Origin: Dryomyza anilis | Taxonomy: Eukaryota; Arthropoda; Insecta; Diptera; Dryomyzidae | Assembly: GCA_951804985.1 (NCBI GenBank) | Contig: OX638136.1 | Span: forward strand, 6,203,852 to 6,267,851 | Length of the DNA: 64,000 nucleotides | Direction of reading: 5' to 3' | In this document: in pieces, positions 22,700 through 33,953 of the stretch | How positions within the stretch are numbered: the first letter of the stretch is position 1 | How the letters are laid out: every line of letters begins with the position of its first letter | Program-made: the position numbers and the translations under genes | Notes under the pieces: model-generated | The model's database searches: none | Told to the model about the DNA's origin: nothing | What the model saw: the letters and a program-made list of their open reading frames with translations, nothing else

Positions 22700-25122
22700 G
22701 AGGGGCTCAGTCAAGGCCAATAAACTGGGGACCCCAAAAGAAAAGTAATATAGGGCCAAATGAGTTAGGAATTGTAGATCAGACGTCGAAAGAGACTGTG
22801 GTCAAATTTACTACCCCATTAAACTTTCAAAAACTGAAGGTAAACAATGAATTAAAATATGAATTAAATGCAAAAGAAAATTGCATAATACACAATTGGA
22901 ATGGAGATTGTTCGAATTTATCTAATATAAGTGATGTTTTCATTTCAGTACCTTGCGAGGCAGCTAAAAATGGAAGACTTATTTTATTAGTAGACTCAGG
23001 AGCAGATGCCAGTTTAGTAAAAGAAAGTGCGATGACAAATTTTCCAGGTTTTAACAAAAATATTCAAAAGGATTTGAATGGGGCTTTTGGTGGTTGTGTT
23101 AGGACATTAGGAACCACCAAGGTCCAACACGGGAGCATAGGGTGCTTAAGTTTAATGCTACACGTAGTGTCACTTGAACAAGGAGTACCAGCAGACGGAA
23201 TAATCGGACGTGACAATTTATGGAATCGATCTATAATAAATGCGATAGATAAAACGATAACGTTCTTTGATATAGATAAAAATCATATTATAAAACTACC
23301 AATGAAAACACAGACAGAAATACAAAACATTTTTTACAACAAACAAATTAAAATTCAAGCGAGAACCGCGAAAATAGTATCATTACCTTTAAAAACAAAA
23401 ATTCCAATCGTATTAATACATAAGCAAGAAATTTCTCCAGGTGTATATTTAGGCGAAAGCCTATCAAATGTTAGCAAGAATAGAGTTTATGTTTCAATAT
23501 TAAATGCTACAGAAAAAGAAATTCTAATAGACAACAAATTTAAACCAAAGTTTTCGAATTTTAATCAGTATAAAGAATCGTATACAAAAAATTCTACAAT
23601 AAATAGCGTAAATTCAGTAAATATAACAAATAGAATTAACAGATTGTTAAGGGAAATTAAAATTGACGAAACTTTAAATAAAGACGAAATTACATCTTTA
23701 CAAAATTTGTGTATTTCTTATCATGACGTTTTTCACTTAGATGGCGATGAATTAACATACACGCCAGCGCTTAAACATGAAATAACTACACAATGGAACC
23801 AACCACCAATTAATCAGAAACAATATAAACTTCCACATACACATAGGGAAGAAATTAATAGACAAGTAGTAAAAATGTTAGATGACGGCATTATATCTCC
23901 AAGCACCTCACCTTGGAATTCAACGTTATTGTTAGTACCAAAAAAGAGCAATAAGGACGGTAGCAAGAAATGGAGACTAGTAATAGATTTTCGTAAACTA
24001 AATGATGTAACAATAAAACAAGTATTTCCGATTCCTCGTATAGACGAGATATTAGATCAGCTAGGGCATAGTAGATACTTTTCAACATTGGATTTAGCAA
24101 GTGGTTATCATCAGGTCTTAGTAGATGAAAGAGATAAAGAAAAAACTGCTTTCAGTACGGGACTTGGACATTTTGAATTTAATAGAATGCCATTTGGTTT
24201 AACAGGTGCACCGGCCACTTTTCAAAGAATAATGAACCACATATTAACAGGTTTACAGGGTATCGATTGTTTTGTGTATCTTGATGACATAGTTGTATAT
24301 GGAAAAAATTTAAGCGAACATGAGCATAGATTAAGTAATGTATTACAGAAATTAAGGGAACATAATTTAAAATTAAATACCGAAAAATGTCAGTTTTTGC
24401 GTCGCGAAGTTGTATATTTAGGACATAAATGTTCGGAACTAAGTGCGCTGCCAGACCCCTCTAAGGTCGAATGCGTGAAAAATATTCCGGTGCCAAGAAA
24501 TAGAAAAGAAGTACAAGCATTTTTGGGATTAATTAATTATTACAGAAAATTCATAGGCAATATGGCCAAAATATCATTACCAATTAATAATTTACTTAGA
24601 AACGACGTTAAATTTACGTGGACAGACGATTGTCAAAATTCATTTATTAAATTAAAAGAATCAATAATTTCATCACCAATTCTCGCATATCCAGATTTTA
24701 CGAAAACTTTTTTACTTACAACTGATGCAAGTAATGAAGCAATAGGCGCGGTACTGTCGCAAGGCGAAGTTGGAAGCGATAGACCAGTCGCATTTGCGAG
24801 TAGGGCATTAAATGGGGCCGAAAAACGATACTCCACCATTGAAAAAGAATTTTTAGCTATTGTTTGGGCAACTAAGAATTTCAGAGCATACCTATTAGGG
24901 CGACCATTTAAAATTTTTACAGATCATCAGCCCCTAAAAGGTATTGCAAACTTAAAAGATCAGACATCCCGCCTTTCGCGTTTCCGACATAAGTTGTCAG
25001 AATACGATTTTGAAATAATTTACAAACCAGGTAAAAAGAATTTGAACGCGGATGCTTACCATATTTACAACCCGATATTACAGCAGTACAAACACGTTCT
25101 AAAACTACACAAAATAAATTAG
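22700..25122 (+). pseudogene. pol: Pol of element C: protease, RT, RNase H (frameshifted before integrase)
   Basis: Numbering starts at a GTG at 22798, but translation more likely enters by the frameshift at 22690. Domains: protease with DSGAD (residues 66-70) and ADGIIGRD (~135-142); connecting region; RT with TLDLASGYHQV (~435-445), MPFGLTGAP and catalytic YLDD at 494-497; RNase H with D643 (TTDAS), a Glu near 683 (KEFLAIVW) and D709 (FTDHQP). At NADA the frame shifts: relative to the B units about 7-10 bases (codons for LSK) are missing at ~25055, so the last 20 residues are out of frame and integrase is cut off. All catalytic residues I can check up to that point are present. Confidence 0.88.
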
Positions 25123-26279
25123 ATCAACAAATTACAAAAACAAAGCCCCAAATTAGTACACCGGTCGTAGATGAAACAATTACAGATGCAAATAACGAAA
25201 CAAATTCTGCACACTTATTAACTGATCCGGAAGAAATTAAAACGGTAATAAAAGATTTTCATGATTCCGCATTAGGAGGCCATCAGGGTGCAGTAAAAAC
25301 ATATTTTAGAATCAGAAGACAATTTAAGTGGAAAGGTATGCAGAAACAAATAAAAGATTACGTAAAAAATTGTTCAAAATGCCAAGTAAATAAAAGTTTT
25401 AGACTTACAAAAATGCCAATGGTCCTAACTGATACGCCAGTGAGACCATTTGATAAAGTATACATGGATCTTGTAGGAATTTTACCAGAAACTATCTCTG
25501 GAAATAAATATATATTAACATTTCAAGATGATTTTTCAAAATATATGTGTTGCGTAGCTATACCGGACGCAGAAGCAAGCACTGTAGCGAAAGCATTTTA
25601 CGACGAAATCATTACGCGCTTAAATATTCCAAAAGTATTAGTTACCGACAATGGTTCAAATTTCGTCTCTAAATTGTTTTCAGATACATGTAAATTGTTA
25701 GGAATTAAAAAGTTACATATTACGCCATATCATCCACAAGCTAATGGATCTTTGGAAAGAAGCCATCGACCATTAGCAGAATATTTGCGAAGTTTTGCAA
25801 AAGAAGATTGGTCAAACTGGGACCAATGGTTAAATTCGGCAATGCACGTGCACAATAACACAGTACATATGTCAACAGGGCAAACCCCTTTCCGTACTTT
25901 ATATGGGTTTGATTTTGATATGCCCACTAATCTAAAACGTAAATGTTCACCAGTTTCTAATACTGATGATTACAACAAATTATTAAAATATCAGATTCAA
26001 CGCACACATGAAATCGTGAGACAAAATCAAGAAAAAGCAAAAGAAAAATCTAAACGAAGCTATGACAGCGCATTACACCCAACAATATTTAAAGTAGGCG
26101 ATAAAATATTATTAAAAAATCAAAATAGAAAGAATAAATTTTCTCCCATATGGGTAGGACCCTATGAGGTACTTTCGGTAGTAAGTCCTGTAACGACAAT
26201 GATTTCCATCAAAGGAAAAGGGAAAAAATTCCATAACAACCTATTAAAAGCATATAATTTTGAAGTTTTACACAATTAA
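25056..26279 (+). pseudogene. pol: Integrase of element C (after the pol frameshift)
   Basis: From 25056 this frame is open to the stop at 26277. It carries the tail of the RNase H linker, the zinc-binding domain (FHDSALGGHQG with its His pair, then CSKC at residues 12-15 counted from the ATG at 25338), the catalytic core D44, D104 and E140, and the C-terminal GPY/F-type block IWVGPYEV. The core lacks the deletions seen in element B, including an intact TGQTPF linker. So the integrase itself looks sound and only the upstream frameshift disconnects it from RT. Confidence 0.88.
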
Positions 26280-28195
26280 ATAAATAAATGTAAAGAAATA
26301 AATAACTGAACCAATAGTTCATGATGATCATAAATCGTAAACATGTTAGAATGAAATGCATACTATTGCAAACAACAATATAAGGTAAAGAAATGCCGCG
26401 TTAATAAGAATTTTTTTTTAGGAATATGTTTTTAAATCTTAATCAAATAAATAAGTGCATGAGGGAATAGCTACGTATTAATTTTAAAAGGTTACTAGCA
26501 TTAAATCATGTATTAAAAAGTTTGTAATGAATAAAGGAATAAAATGATTTACAAGATTATATTAGATAATTATTAAGCAAAGATTTCAGTACGAATTAGC
26601 AAAAGAAATAAAATATACATTGCCACTATATTTGAGATAGGTCAGCACCTCAATTTCATTGTCAAGGGCATTGTCAATCGAAACAAATGAAAGAAAGATC
26701 GTTGTACTTGAAATACAGATAGACGTAAGCGGAGCACAAACTGAAGGGGAGCACAGATATAAGTGAGGAGCTTAGGTATAGTTATAAGTGATAAAATGCA
26801 ATTCAGCGTTTTGCATGAACCACTGCACTAATGGACTGAAAATGAAACGAGATACGTTAATGCAGAGACAAAAACAAACAAACTAGCAAACGTTTTAACC
26901 AAAATCATTTAACGGTCATAAAAAATATATATATGTACGTATTGAATGTACCAAAGTTGTTATGCAAAAGAAAGATTGAAAATACTGTCATATATCAAGC
27001 ATATTTAAATTAATAAATTAGTGCATGAATAAATAGCTAGGTATTTTTGAAAATGACTAGCATTGAGTCATGTGGTAATGAAATATTATGGAAAAATTAA
27101 AGATTTCTAAAGTACATGTACATTTTATTAAATGTAATAAATGAAATGTTCAATATAAACATACAATGAAGATATTAAATTTGAATATTCTATATAAATT
27201 AAAAATGATGTTAAATTAAATTAAGTATGAAGTTATAGTAAACAAGTAATACGTATTTAAATAATAATCCTGATTCTGCAAATGTACTCCAACCACGACG
27301 AATCACAAAGAAGTAAAACATGCACGAAGAAGAACAACAAGCAAACCACCAAACAATAAAAATTAACGTTAAATACAATATGCTAAAATTTTAATTGCCA
27401 AAGAAGGTCGTTTAATTTTGTTGGGAAAAGGTCTGAAATGGTAATGTAATGTAATGAAGTACAAAAGAATAATGATAAAACGACATGTGAGAGTTATGGC
27501 GCGGACGACAACAATCAATACATGTTTAATTAAGAGAAAGGAGCTACCCTATGGATATGGATGTAGAAGTTTGACAAATCAGCAAAGAAAGTTGGAACTA
27601 TTTTATCATAATAATGCAACAACATTTTACATCTTATATATACTAAATAAAAGATGACAATTTTATCGCTCAAAAAACACGCTAACTTTATGTAAATAAG
27701 TTGAAGGAGCTATTCCATATACACTTATTTAGCTGTCAATGCGAACCTGATTACAAAAATAAATTTAACAAATCAACAAAGTTACCACAATTACACTAAA
27801 TCACACACGCTTCAACAAATGAACACAATTTCTTAAACAATTTTGAAGAAGACGAATATTAAAAACGATAAGAACCAAGAATATACGTATTCGAATATTG
27901 TTACAACAAGTGAAATATAATAGTACAACAACGTCAAACTAACAAAACAACAACATCTACGTATAAATAAAAATTACAATTACTGAAGATGACAATTCCG
28001 CTAGAAAAACTATCGAACAAGAAAATTTCTCAAAACATTTAAAGAAGACAAATCCGTATTAATATTCAGAAATATAAAATTACAAAATTATCAATTTTAG
28101 TATCTGCTCTCAACAAAGTACGATTTAATTTGGCTGAAAAACAACGCAACATAGAAGACATCAAATTTTAAAAGCTAAGAAAATCAAGACGCAAG
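26280..28195 (+). other. 3' non-coding region of element C
   Basis: About 1.9 kb of A-rich sequence without a credible gene. In this position B has a similar non-coding stretch (7205-8630) followed by env; here env is almost wholly lost. The frame 27454-27657 shows no recognisable feature. Patches match B in reverse (for example 27010-27070 with 7425-7480). Confidence 0.65.
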
Positions 28196-28336
28196 ATGAA
28201 AACAATGTTTGTTGAAACAGTGGCAGAAACAAATAAAGTGCAGCTACAGTCAACGCAATCGCAGCAACCACCAACCGAAGAGTGGCAGCAGCAATTAACG
28301 CTAAAAACATCGGGATCAGGTTATGTTTGTATTTAA
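28196..28336 (+). pseudogene. env: trace of the env C-terminus (element C)
   Basis: A 46-codon frame that is Gln/Thr-rich and ends with a QQQ run, then KTSGSG, then stop. The last 15-20 residues resemble the env tail of element B (3005-3385), which also has QQQ, then KTSGPG, close to its stop. The place, just before the polypurine tract, is right. It is short, so the match could be partly chance. Confidence 0.4.
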
Positions 28337-28600
28337 TTTCCTTTTATAATTCAGATGTTTAGATTAAAGGCGGGCTAATGCAGCCATATAATTAGAAAAT
28401 TGGGCCAATACCATTTTTTTTTAAATTTAAAATCATTAAATTTGAAATTATTTATCTCCACTAGGTAATATACAATTGTTTATTTTTAAAAATAAAATAA
28501 TCTACACTATAAGAATTTTATCAGGATATTAACAATGTAAAAGAAAAAACTATTATTATTTAATTAATAATAATTTTTTCTTAAAATAAGGGGGGAAGAA
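28337..28600 (+). other. 3' untranslated region and polypurine tract of element C
   Basis: AT-rich sequence ending in ATAAGGGGGGAAGAA (28586-28600) directly before the LTR, a good polypurine primer. It parallels TAAGGGGGAGGTA of element B. Confidence 0.75.
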
Positions 28601-29238
28601 TGTTGTATATCAGAAATACTTTTTCTTTTAGTTTGAAAAATCTGCACATCGCCAGTAAGCACAATATCATATTCATATTAATCATAATAATGTAACACCA
28701 AAAATGCTTACTGTTATGCATGCATTCGTATTTTTCTCATACACTTATTTGATACACTTACTCTTATACACATATGATGACAACAACAAATGTATTGGTT
28801 GTAATGTGAGCCTCATCAGGTAGCACCTGCATGCGGCGTACAGGGAACTAAAGCACATAGAAGTTTTTCTCACGATCACCCCAATACGAATTGATTATTT
28901 CACAATATGATGACACTCATATCTGGTGTTTGTAAATATTGGTGCGACCGAGGTGATGAGTAGAGGTTAAGAATATATTTTAAGTTGGATAAGATTTTAA
29001 CTGCCTTAGAGTGCAGACGTGTTTCTTTTATAAGTTAAACAATAATGTTAATATTAAAATAGAACTTTCAATTAAATAAAAGTATGTCTTGGAAGAAAAG
29101 ACTTGTTTGAATTATTTCGGTTAATAAAAATGGAACTTCAACGTTGGACATTCTCTGGTAGGACATCATGGGTAATTATAAATGGAACGTTGCGACATTT
29201 GGCCTCACGCCTAAGCAACGGACATTATAATTACAACA
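28601..29238 (+). mobile_element. 3' LTR of element C
   Basis: 638 bp, the same length as the 5' LTR and matching it apart from one noticed base. It is followed by the target duplication CACG at 29239-29242. Confidence 0.93.
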
Positions 29239-29500
29239 CACGTCGTTCAATTTACGGAAATCTATAACTAGCCTCCACTATTTGTTATCGTCCTTGCCGC
29301 TCTTCTTAGGAACTAGCAACATCGGTGAATTCCAGGGTGACATTTTATTAACCTGTCTGTTGATTTCATCTCAATGTGTGTGTGGCAATTTGTATTGCTT
29401 TTAATTGATTGGTGGTTGGTTCCACTGTGTTATTATTTCATGTTTAAGTACTGGCGTGTATGTTAATTCATCGCCGTCTATCATAAAATATTAACTTCTT
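29239..29500 (-). pseudogene. pol: RT finger and connecting region, unit 3 of element B (right of C)
   Basis: It continues the minus-strand RT sequence broken at 18986, matching 10760-11000 of unit 1. At about 29480 it jumps to sequence equal to 11466 on, so roughly 465 bp of the protease-RT spacer are deleted here but kept in units 1 and 2. Confidence 0.75.
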
Positions 29501-29522
29501 ATCAATGGCATTTATTATGGAC

Positions 29523-30059
29523 CTATTCCATATCTCGTCCTATTATTCCATCAGCGGGTATACCTTGTTCAAGTGCCACTACATGCATCTTTAAACATAA
29601 CCACTCTATACTGTTGTGCTGAATATTTATTGTCCCTAAAGTCCTTACGCATCCCCCAAAAGCACCACTAAAGTCCTTCTGAGTATTTTTATCAAAACCC
29701 GGAAGTCGTATCATCGACCCCTCCTTTACTATACTTGCATCTGCTCCCGAATCTACCAGTAATATGAGTTTTCCATTTTTAGCATCCTCACTAGGTACTT
29801 CGATGAAAACATCACTTAAGTTAGGTAGTTTGAAACAGTCACCCTGCCTACTGCATATTATACGATTCTTTCTTTTTGTAAACTCACTCATATGGCATCT
29901 AATCTTCTTATCATATTCTATTACGAAATTCTCAAAACCCTTTGATATTCTTGATAATACGTTTTTTACTTTATACCCTACTGCTTCCTCTCCAAAGGTT
30001 ACCTTATACTTTTCATATTCTTCTAATTTTATTATTTTGTTCCCCAGTGTAATCGACAC
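29523..30059 (-). pseudogene. pol: aspartic protease of element B, fullest copy
   Basis: This 178-residue copy extends past the point (29976) where units 1 and 2 break off, giving about 30 more N-terminal residues (from ITLGNKIIK). The active-site block LILLVDSGADASIV and ADGIIGRD are kept. It shows that the tandem units were made from this region and marks the ancestral left border of the duplication. A stop follows GRDME. Confidence 0.82.
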
Positions 30060-30115
30060 AATACCTTTAAGTGTATGATATAAACTAATATTCCTACTAC
30101 TGTATTACAAACCAA

Positions 30116-30324
30116 ACACGGTGGCTCAACAAATGTTTCAACGTTCACTCCCGACGTTTGATGAACAATATTTTGCTGCTGTTGGTGTTGATAGCCGTTA
30201 TTCTGAAGTCCTCTATAACCCCCTTGGTACTGCTGATTCTGAAATGGTTGTTGTTGGTTCTCCTGGCGTTCTTCCAGTCTATTTGATCCACATCTCCAAC
30301 TAGATTCATGTCCGTATTTCTCGT
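30116..30324 (-). pseudogene. gag: gag C-terminus of element B
   Basis: Read on the minus strand, the frame starts inside a zinc knuckle (EKYGHESSWRC, its CX2C half lost) and continues into a Gln/Asn-rich tail (runs of Gln, QQYQGGY). The knuckle aligns with CYECGTYGHEANWKC of element C gag. The upstream part is replaced by the insert at 30325-30770. Confidence 0.65.
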
Positions 30325-30770
30325 TTAAGAGCTAGATAAATGAAACTTATAACTTAGATTACTAATATACCTACGCTGTATGTGCGAAATTGGCGAGATC
30401 GGTCGATTGTGACCTATTATCCGACCACTTATGTTCAAATACCTCATATAAAATGTACATATAAGGATCAATTTTTATGTATACGTGCTTAGGTAAACTT
30501 TTTTGGTCAAATATATATTGACATCATGCTCAAATACATGATAATAATGTTTTCCGGCGAAAAGACTTGTGGTTCACCAAAAAAGAAATCGATATTCGGT
30601 ACACCTACCCATTTGTAAATATGGGTATCAAATGAATGGAAATTCTTCAGCGATTGAATGTTTGTAGTTATTTTCAGGATTCGTATACCCTGGTGACATA
30701 TATATCACTTTGAATGGTAACCACACATATGTGTAGGGTGTTTATAGTCGGATTAGACCGACTATAATTT
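30325..30770. other. unidentified insert within gag of element B
   Basis: It lies between the gag blocks FKVGV (right) and the zinc knuckle (left), where about 110 codons of gag expected from element C are missing. The base composition differs from gag. It ends in a perfect 9-bp hairpin, TATAGTCGG-ATTAGA-CCGACTATA (about 30747-30770). I see no open frame and no flanking duplication. Confidence 0.5.
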
Positions 30771-31083
30771 TGATAATCCTAACTATCATAATTACACCTA
30801 CTTTAAAATTTCCCATGTGATCTAACCTTCCCAACTGGTTATACATTGTATCGACTATGTCGTTTGCGTTCGACTGCAATACTTCTAAACGCCTTGCAAA
30901 CACCCTTAAACTTTCCCCTCCACCTTGATATGCTTGTCTTATGTTGTATTGAACTGAATCTAATGTAGCCACCTTTAAATATGTGCTTTTAAGTAATTCA
31001 AAGAACTCATCTAAATCATCTATTTTCTTGGTCCTCACTAATTCGTATGCATCTCCATCAAGACGCAGTTTAATACAAATCAT
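30771..31083 (-). pseudogene. gag: gag capsid part of element B
   Basis: Contains LRLDGDAYELVRTK, then a block on the pattern SLRVFARRLEVLQ, which line up with LHLQGDAYKLVRIK and SLRAFGRRLDELQ of element C gag. The frame enters the unidentified insert at about 30770 after FKVGV. A stop at 31084-31086 separates it from the N-terminal part in the same frame. Confidence 0.72.
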
Positions 31084-31086
31084 GAA

Positions 31087-31790
31087 TTAATCCTGATTTT
31101 CTTCAGTTATTTTAAGGTTCGCTGCCTTACAACACCATAACACCGGGACCAGATTTCGTACGCATTTCGAAATATCGTCTGTAGGCATTTCAATTATTAT
31201 TCTATCTGTTGTTATGCTTTCTAAATTTTCTTCTATTCTTAAAGCTTCTTTATGGTATAACGATGTTTCGTGTGCTAAGTTCACTTCCGCCTCTAAAAAT
31301 CTGATTTTTGAATCCAATTCCCTTACTTTGTTATTTGCCTCTTCGACTGATTTGAATTCTAACCTTGGTTGTTGACGTAGTGCCCTCGCTACTGATTCAT
31401 CAGAAATATCTTAATCTTTCGACAATGCTCTTAATTTTTCATTTTCCGCCTCTATACCGCAGGCGTGGTCTAACAAGTCCTGTTTTTCTGCTAATTTATC
31501 GTTTATTTTTTTAGTTAATGCTGCAAATTCGCCTTTCCAGCCTTCTATCTCTTTTATTTTATTCTTTGTGTTCCAAGAAATATATTAATTCTTCGAACAC
31601 GTCATCTACTCCTTCTACTTTAGAAAAAACCTTTGTGTTATTAACTTTATTTTTTATTAATTGTAAATCTTCTTTATTATTTATTTCGAGGCTAATTTGA
31701 GCCCACAATTTATCCGTTAACCTGTCCAATTGCCCAAGTATGTGCCCAAGTATGTTTCCGCCATATATTTATCAACGACAAAAAAATCCC
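31087..31790 (-). pseudogene. gag: gag N-terminal region of element B
   Basis: A 76-residue frame (31087-31317) ends in the block CKAANLKITEEN, matching CETAKLKIKES of element C gag. Farther upstream (to about 31790) pieces of a Lys/Glu/Leu-rich, coiled-coil-like N-terminus can be read on the minus strand, broken by several stops. This domain is what element C lacks. Confidence 0.55.
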
Positions 31791-32276
31791 AATTTATTTC
31801 CTAGAACACTCAACAGTTCACGTGGCTCCACAATGTTAAAAAAATAAAAAAAAATATTTCAAATTTCCAAAATCTTTTGAAATGTTGTTTTATTCTCATA
31901 TAAATTTTAAAATGAAAATGATATTTTAAATGTTCTAAAATTTTTTAAAATTAAAAAAAAAAAATCAAAAATTCCGATTCATATTAATTTTAGAAAAAAA
32001 TTTATTTACTTATCTGAGTTTAATATTAAATAAATTTCCTATTTTCTTTTTATTTCGTTTGTTATTTAATTTTTATTTATTTAATTTCCATCTGTATATT
32101 TATTTATTCAATTTGTATTTATTACTTTATTAAACACTGTAATAATTGTTTAAATTTTCTGCTGTTACTCACGTATTTTCAAAAGAAAAATTAAATAATC
32201 ACCATTTATTTTGTGATTTTTAGTCCTTTTCTTCCTTCTATCGACCTTCTTCTCTTAGTCCCTGAGAGCGTTGTTT
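31791..32276 (-). other. 5' leader of element B
   Basis: Very AT-rich sequence between primer site and gag; no gene or clear structure seen. Confidence 0.5.
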
Positions 32277-32294
32277 GAGAAACCGGCTGCGCCA
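32277..32294 (-). other. primer-binding site of element B
   Basis: On the minus strand TGGCGCAGCCGGTTTCTC lies three bases after the 5' LTR. It shares its first 14 bases with the primer site of element C. Confidence 0.78.
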
Positions 32295-32297
32295 AAA

Positions 32298-32888
32298 TGT
32301 TGTATGTTAAAAGTCCTTCTACTAGTACTTTAACTTCCTTGATCCTTTTTACTTTCTTTATATTATTTAAAACAACCGGGTCCTTTTTACTTTAAGACAC
32401 TTTATTTCGCTTTAAAAGTTGCTTACACTTATACTTAACATTTATTTGTAGACACTTCAGCTTATCGGAAACAATTGATTCTTAGTATATACTTAACTTC
32501 TACATAACACCTCGTATTCTTATAATTTCACAATAAATTGAGTAATTTCATCATGCTAAAATAACTTAGTCAACGTATTTATAATTTCAAAATAAATTCA
32601 GTACTTTCATCATTCTAAAATAACTAAGTCAGCATTTATTTGTGTGATCTGAGTGACCTATTTAACGTGGGCGTGTATTCCTGTGCTGTGTTAAGCGGTG
32701 TGCGCCAAGACAATTAAATGCTGTTTGTGTTTAACATGCATAATGCTTAACCCTAAAAGTATGCCATAAAGAAAAGTATATTGGTTATGTTATGTTGTGG
32801 ATCATAAACACGCTGTAAGTTCCACGATTATGATACACAAGAGTGGATCATATGTAAGCTGTGAACTCTACGATTATGATACACAACA
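32298..32888 (-). mobile_element. 5' LTR of element B
   Basis: 591 bp with TGTTGT...ACAACA ends; direct repeat of 2154-2763. Its outer edge (32888) abuts the resumed gag of element A. The open frame 32797-33171 starts inside this LTR only by chance. Confidence 0.87.
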
Positions 32889-33171
32889 CAACGCCAGCGT
32901 TAAATCCGGATATTATGCTGCCAACAGAAACACCCAATTGAAAGGTAAATCCTACAACTGTGGAAAATATGGGCATATGGCACGAGACTGTAGTGAAAGA
33001 CGTAAATGTGTAAATCTACAACCACCTAAAGGATACCGACCAGAAAAGAGACCTGAGGATGGCCAAAATAACGCCAGGGAACATTATGGCAATTTGGGCA
33101 CTGTTTCGGCACGAGTGTATAAAATGGAATCGAGAGAATGCTTGACGGAAGAAGAACATAATTCACATTAG
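32889..33171 (+). pseudogene. gag: gag of element A, 3' part with zinc knuckle
   Basis: This resumes the gag cut at 2153. It carries a nucleocapsid knuckle, SYNCGKYGHMARDC, in which the first Cys of CX2CX4HX4C is Ser, so zinc binding should be impaired. A basic region (CSERRKC) follows. Protease, RT and RNase H that should come next are deleted. Confidence 0.75.
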
Positions 33172-33572
33172 TTCCTGATCAATGGACTCTAGAGCAAATA
33201 CGAAATGATCAAAAGAAGAACCCCGACATCGCAAAAATTAGGACGTTCAAGGAACAACAAAGAAAGCCATTATGGAAAGAGTTAGCATCTAACAATCCAA
33301 TAAGCAGGGCGCAGTGGCAAAGCCTGAAGCTACAAAATGGTTCTTTGTACCGTGTTTGGGAAACTGAAAATGACAGATCTGCACGAAATTTAATTGTTGT
33401 TCCCAAATCAAAAATAAAGGAGATAGTACTGGAATGCCATTGTGGATCCAAAGGATGTCACTTGAGCATTAATAAAACGGTTGAAGAAGTCAGGAAGCAT
33501 TTCTATTGGGTCGGATATCAGAAGTCAGCCGCCTACTTGATTCACAGATGTAAGCAATGTGTAGCCGCATAA
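33172..33572 (+). pseudogene. pol: integrase zinc-binding domain of element A
   Basis: Reading from about 33176 (DQWTLEQIRNDQKKN) the frame covers the RNase H-integrase linker and the HHCC domain: His residues in the block CHCGSKGCHLSINKT, then HRCKQC near the end. A stop follows at 33570. The integrase catalytic core is absent. Confidence 0.7.
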
Positions 33573-33800
33573 AGAACAGCCGGCAGGATTTGCGGTAAGA
33601 CGAATCAATACAACATAGAAGAACATTGCGAACGTACTGCCATGGATGTGAAAAATCCGATTTCAAAAAGTGTTTTGGGCAAGAAGAAAAGTGAAGACCA
33701 AGACGAGTTGCTCCAGTCTTTAAGGCAGAGTATACAAATTGCAAGTGAAAATATGAAGTCCCGATACGACTTGAGAGCAAACTCTGAGGGATTTAAGGAA
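33573..33800 (+). pseudogene. pol: integrase C-terminal fragment of element A
   Basis: About 65 residues (33642-33800) with SLRQSIQIASENMKSRYD, the helix that precedes the C-terminal domain of Gypsy integrases. The core between this and the zinc-binding part is deleted. At about 33800 the sequence changes abruptly to the protease of element D, in the same frame by chance. Confidence 0.6.
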
Positions 33801-33953
33801 AATAATGCACTCAAATTTTTAGTAGACACAGGTGCAGACATTTCGTTATGTAAAAATAAAAACATAAAATATATAAACACAGAAAATAGTTGCAAACTAA
33901 CAGGTATTACAAAAGAAGAAATTTATTCGTTAGGAACAACAGAATTAACATAG
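33801..33953 (+). pseudogene. pol: aspartic protease of element D (412/mdg1-like)
   Basis: It begins directly at the protease (LKFLVDTGADIS, active-site DTGAD). LTR, leader and gag of element D are missing, so D is 5'-truncated at the junction with A. A stop at 33951 ends the frame, and the domain continues one frame over. Confidence 0.72.

Larger units (their letters stand above)
18987..29238 (+). mobile_element. element C: complete young errantivirus-related LTR retrotransposon
   Basis: It is bounded by two 638-bp LTRs and by the 4-bp target duplication CACG (18983-18986 and 29239-29242). Removing it rejoins the RT region of element B unit 3 exactly. Inside are a primer-binding site, an inverted copy of gag-protease, an LTR fragment, gag, pol, a long non-coding region with an env trace and a polypurine tract. 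It is related to B (same primer site, similar LTR ends, colinear pol) but is a distinct family or subfamily. It lacks an env gene, its gag is N-terminally truncated and its pol has one frameshift, so this copy should not be autonomous. Confidence 0.92.

Noticed and set aside
27454..27657. 67-codon frame in the 3' region of element C as a possible accessory gene
   Set aside because: Lys/Arg-rich and without any motif, in A-rich non-coding sequence; chance is the simpler explanation.
33209..33895. Minus-strand frames in the 33-34 kb region and others opposite to pol and gag
   Set aside because: They are shadows of the plus-strand retroelement frames, which carry the recognisable motifs.
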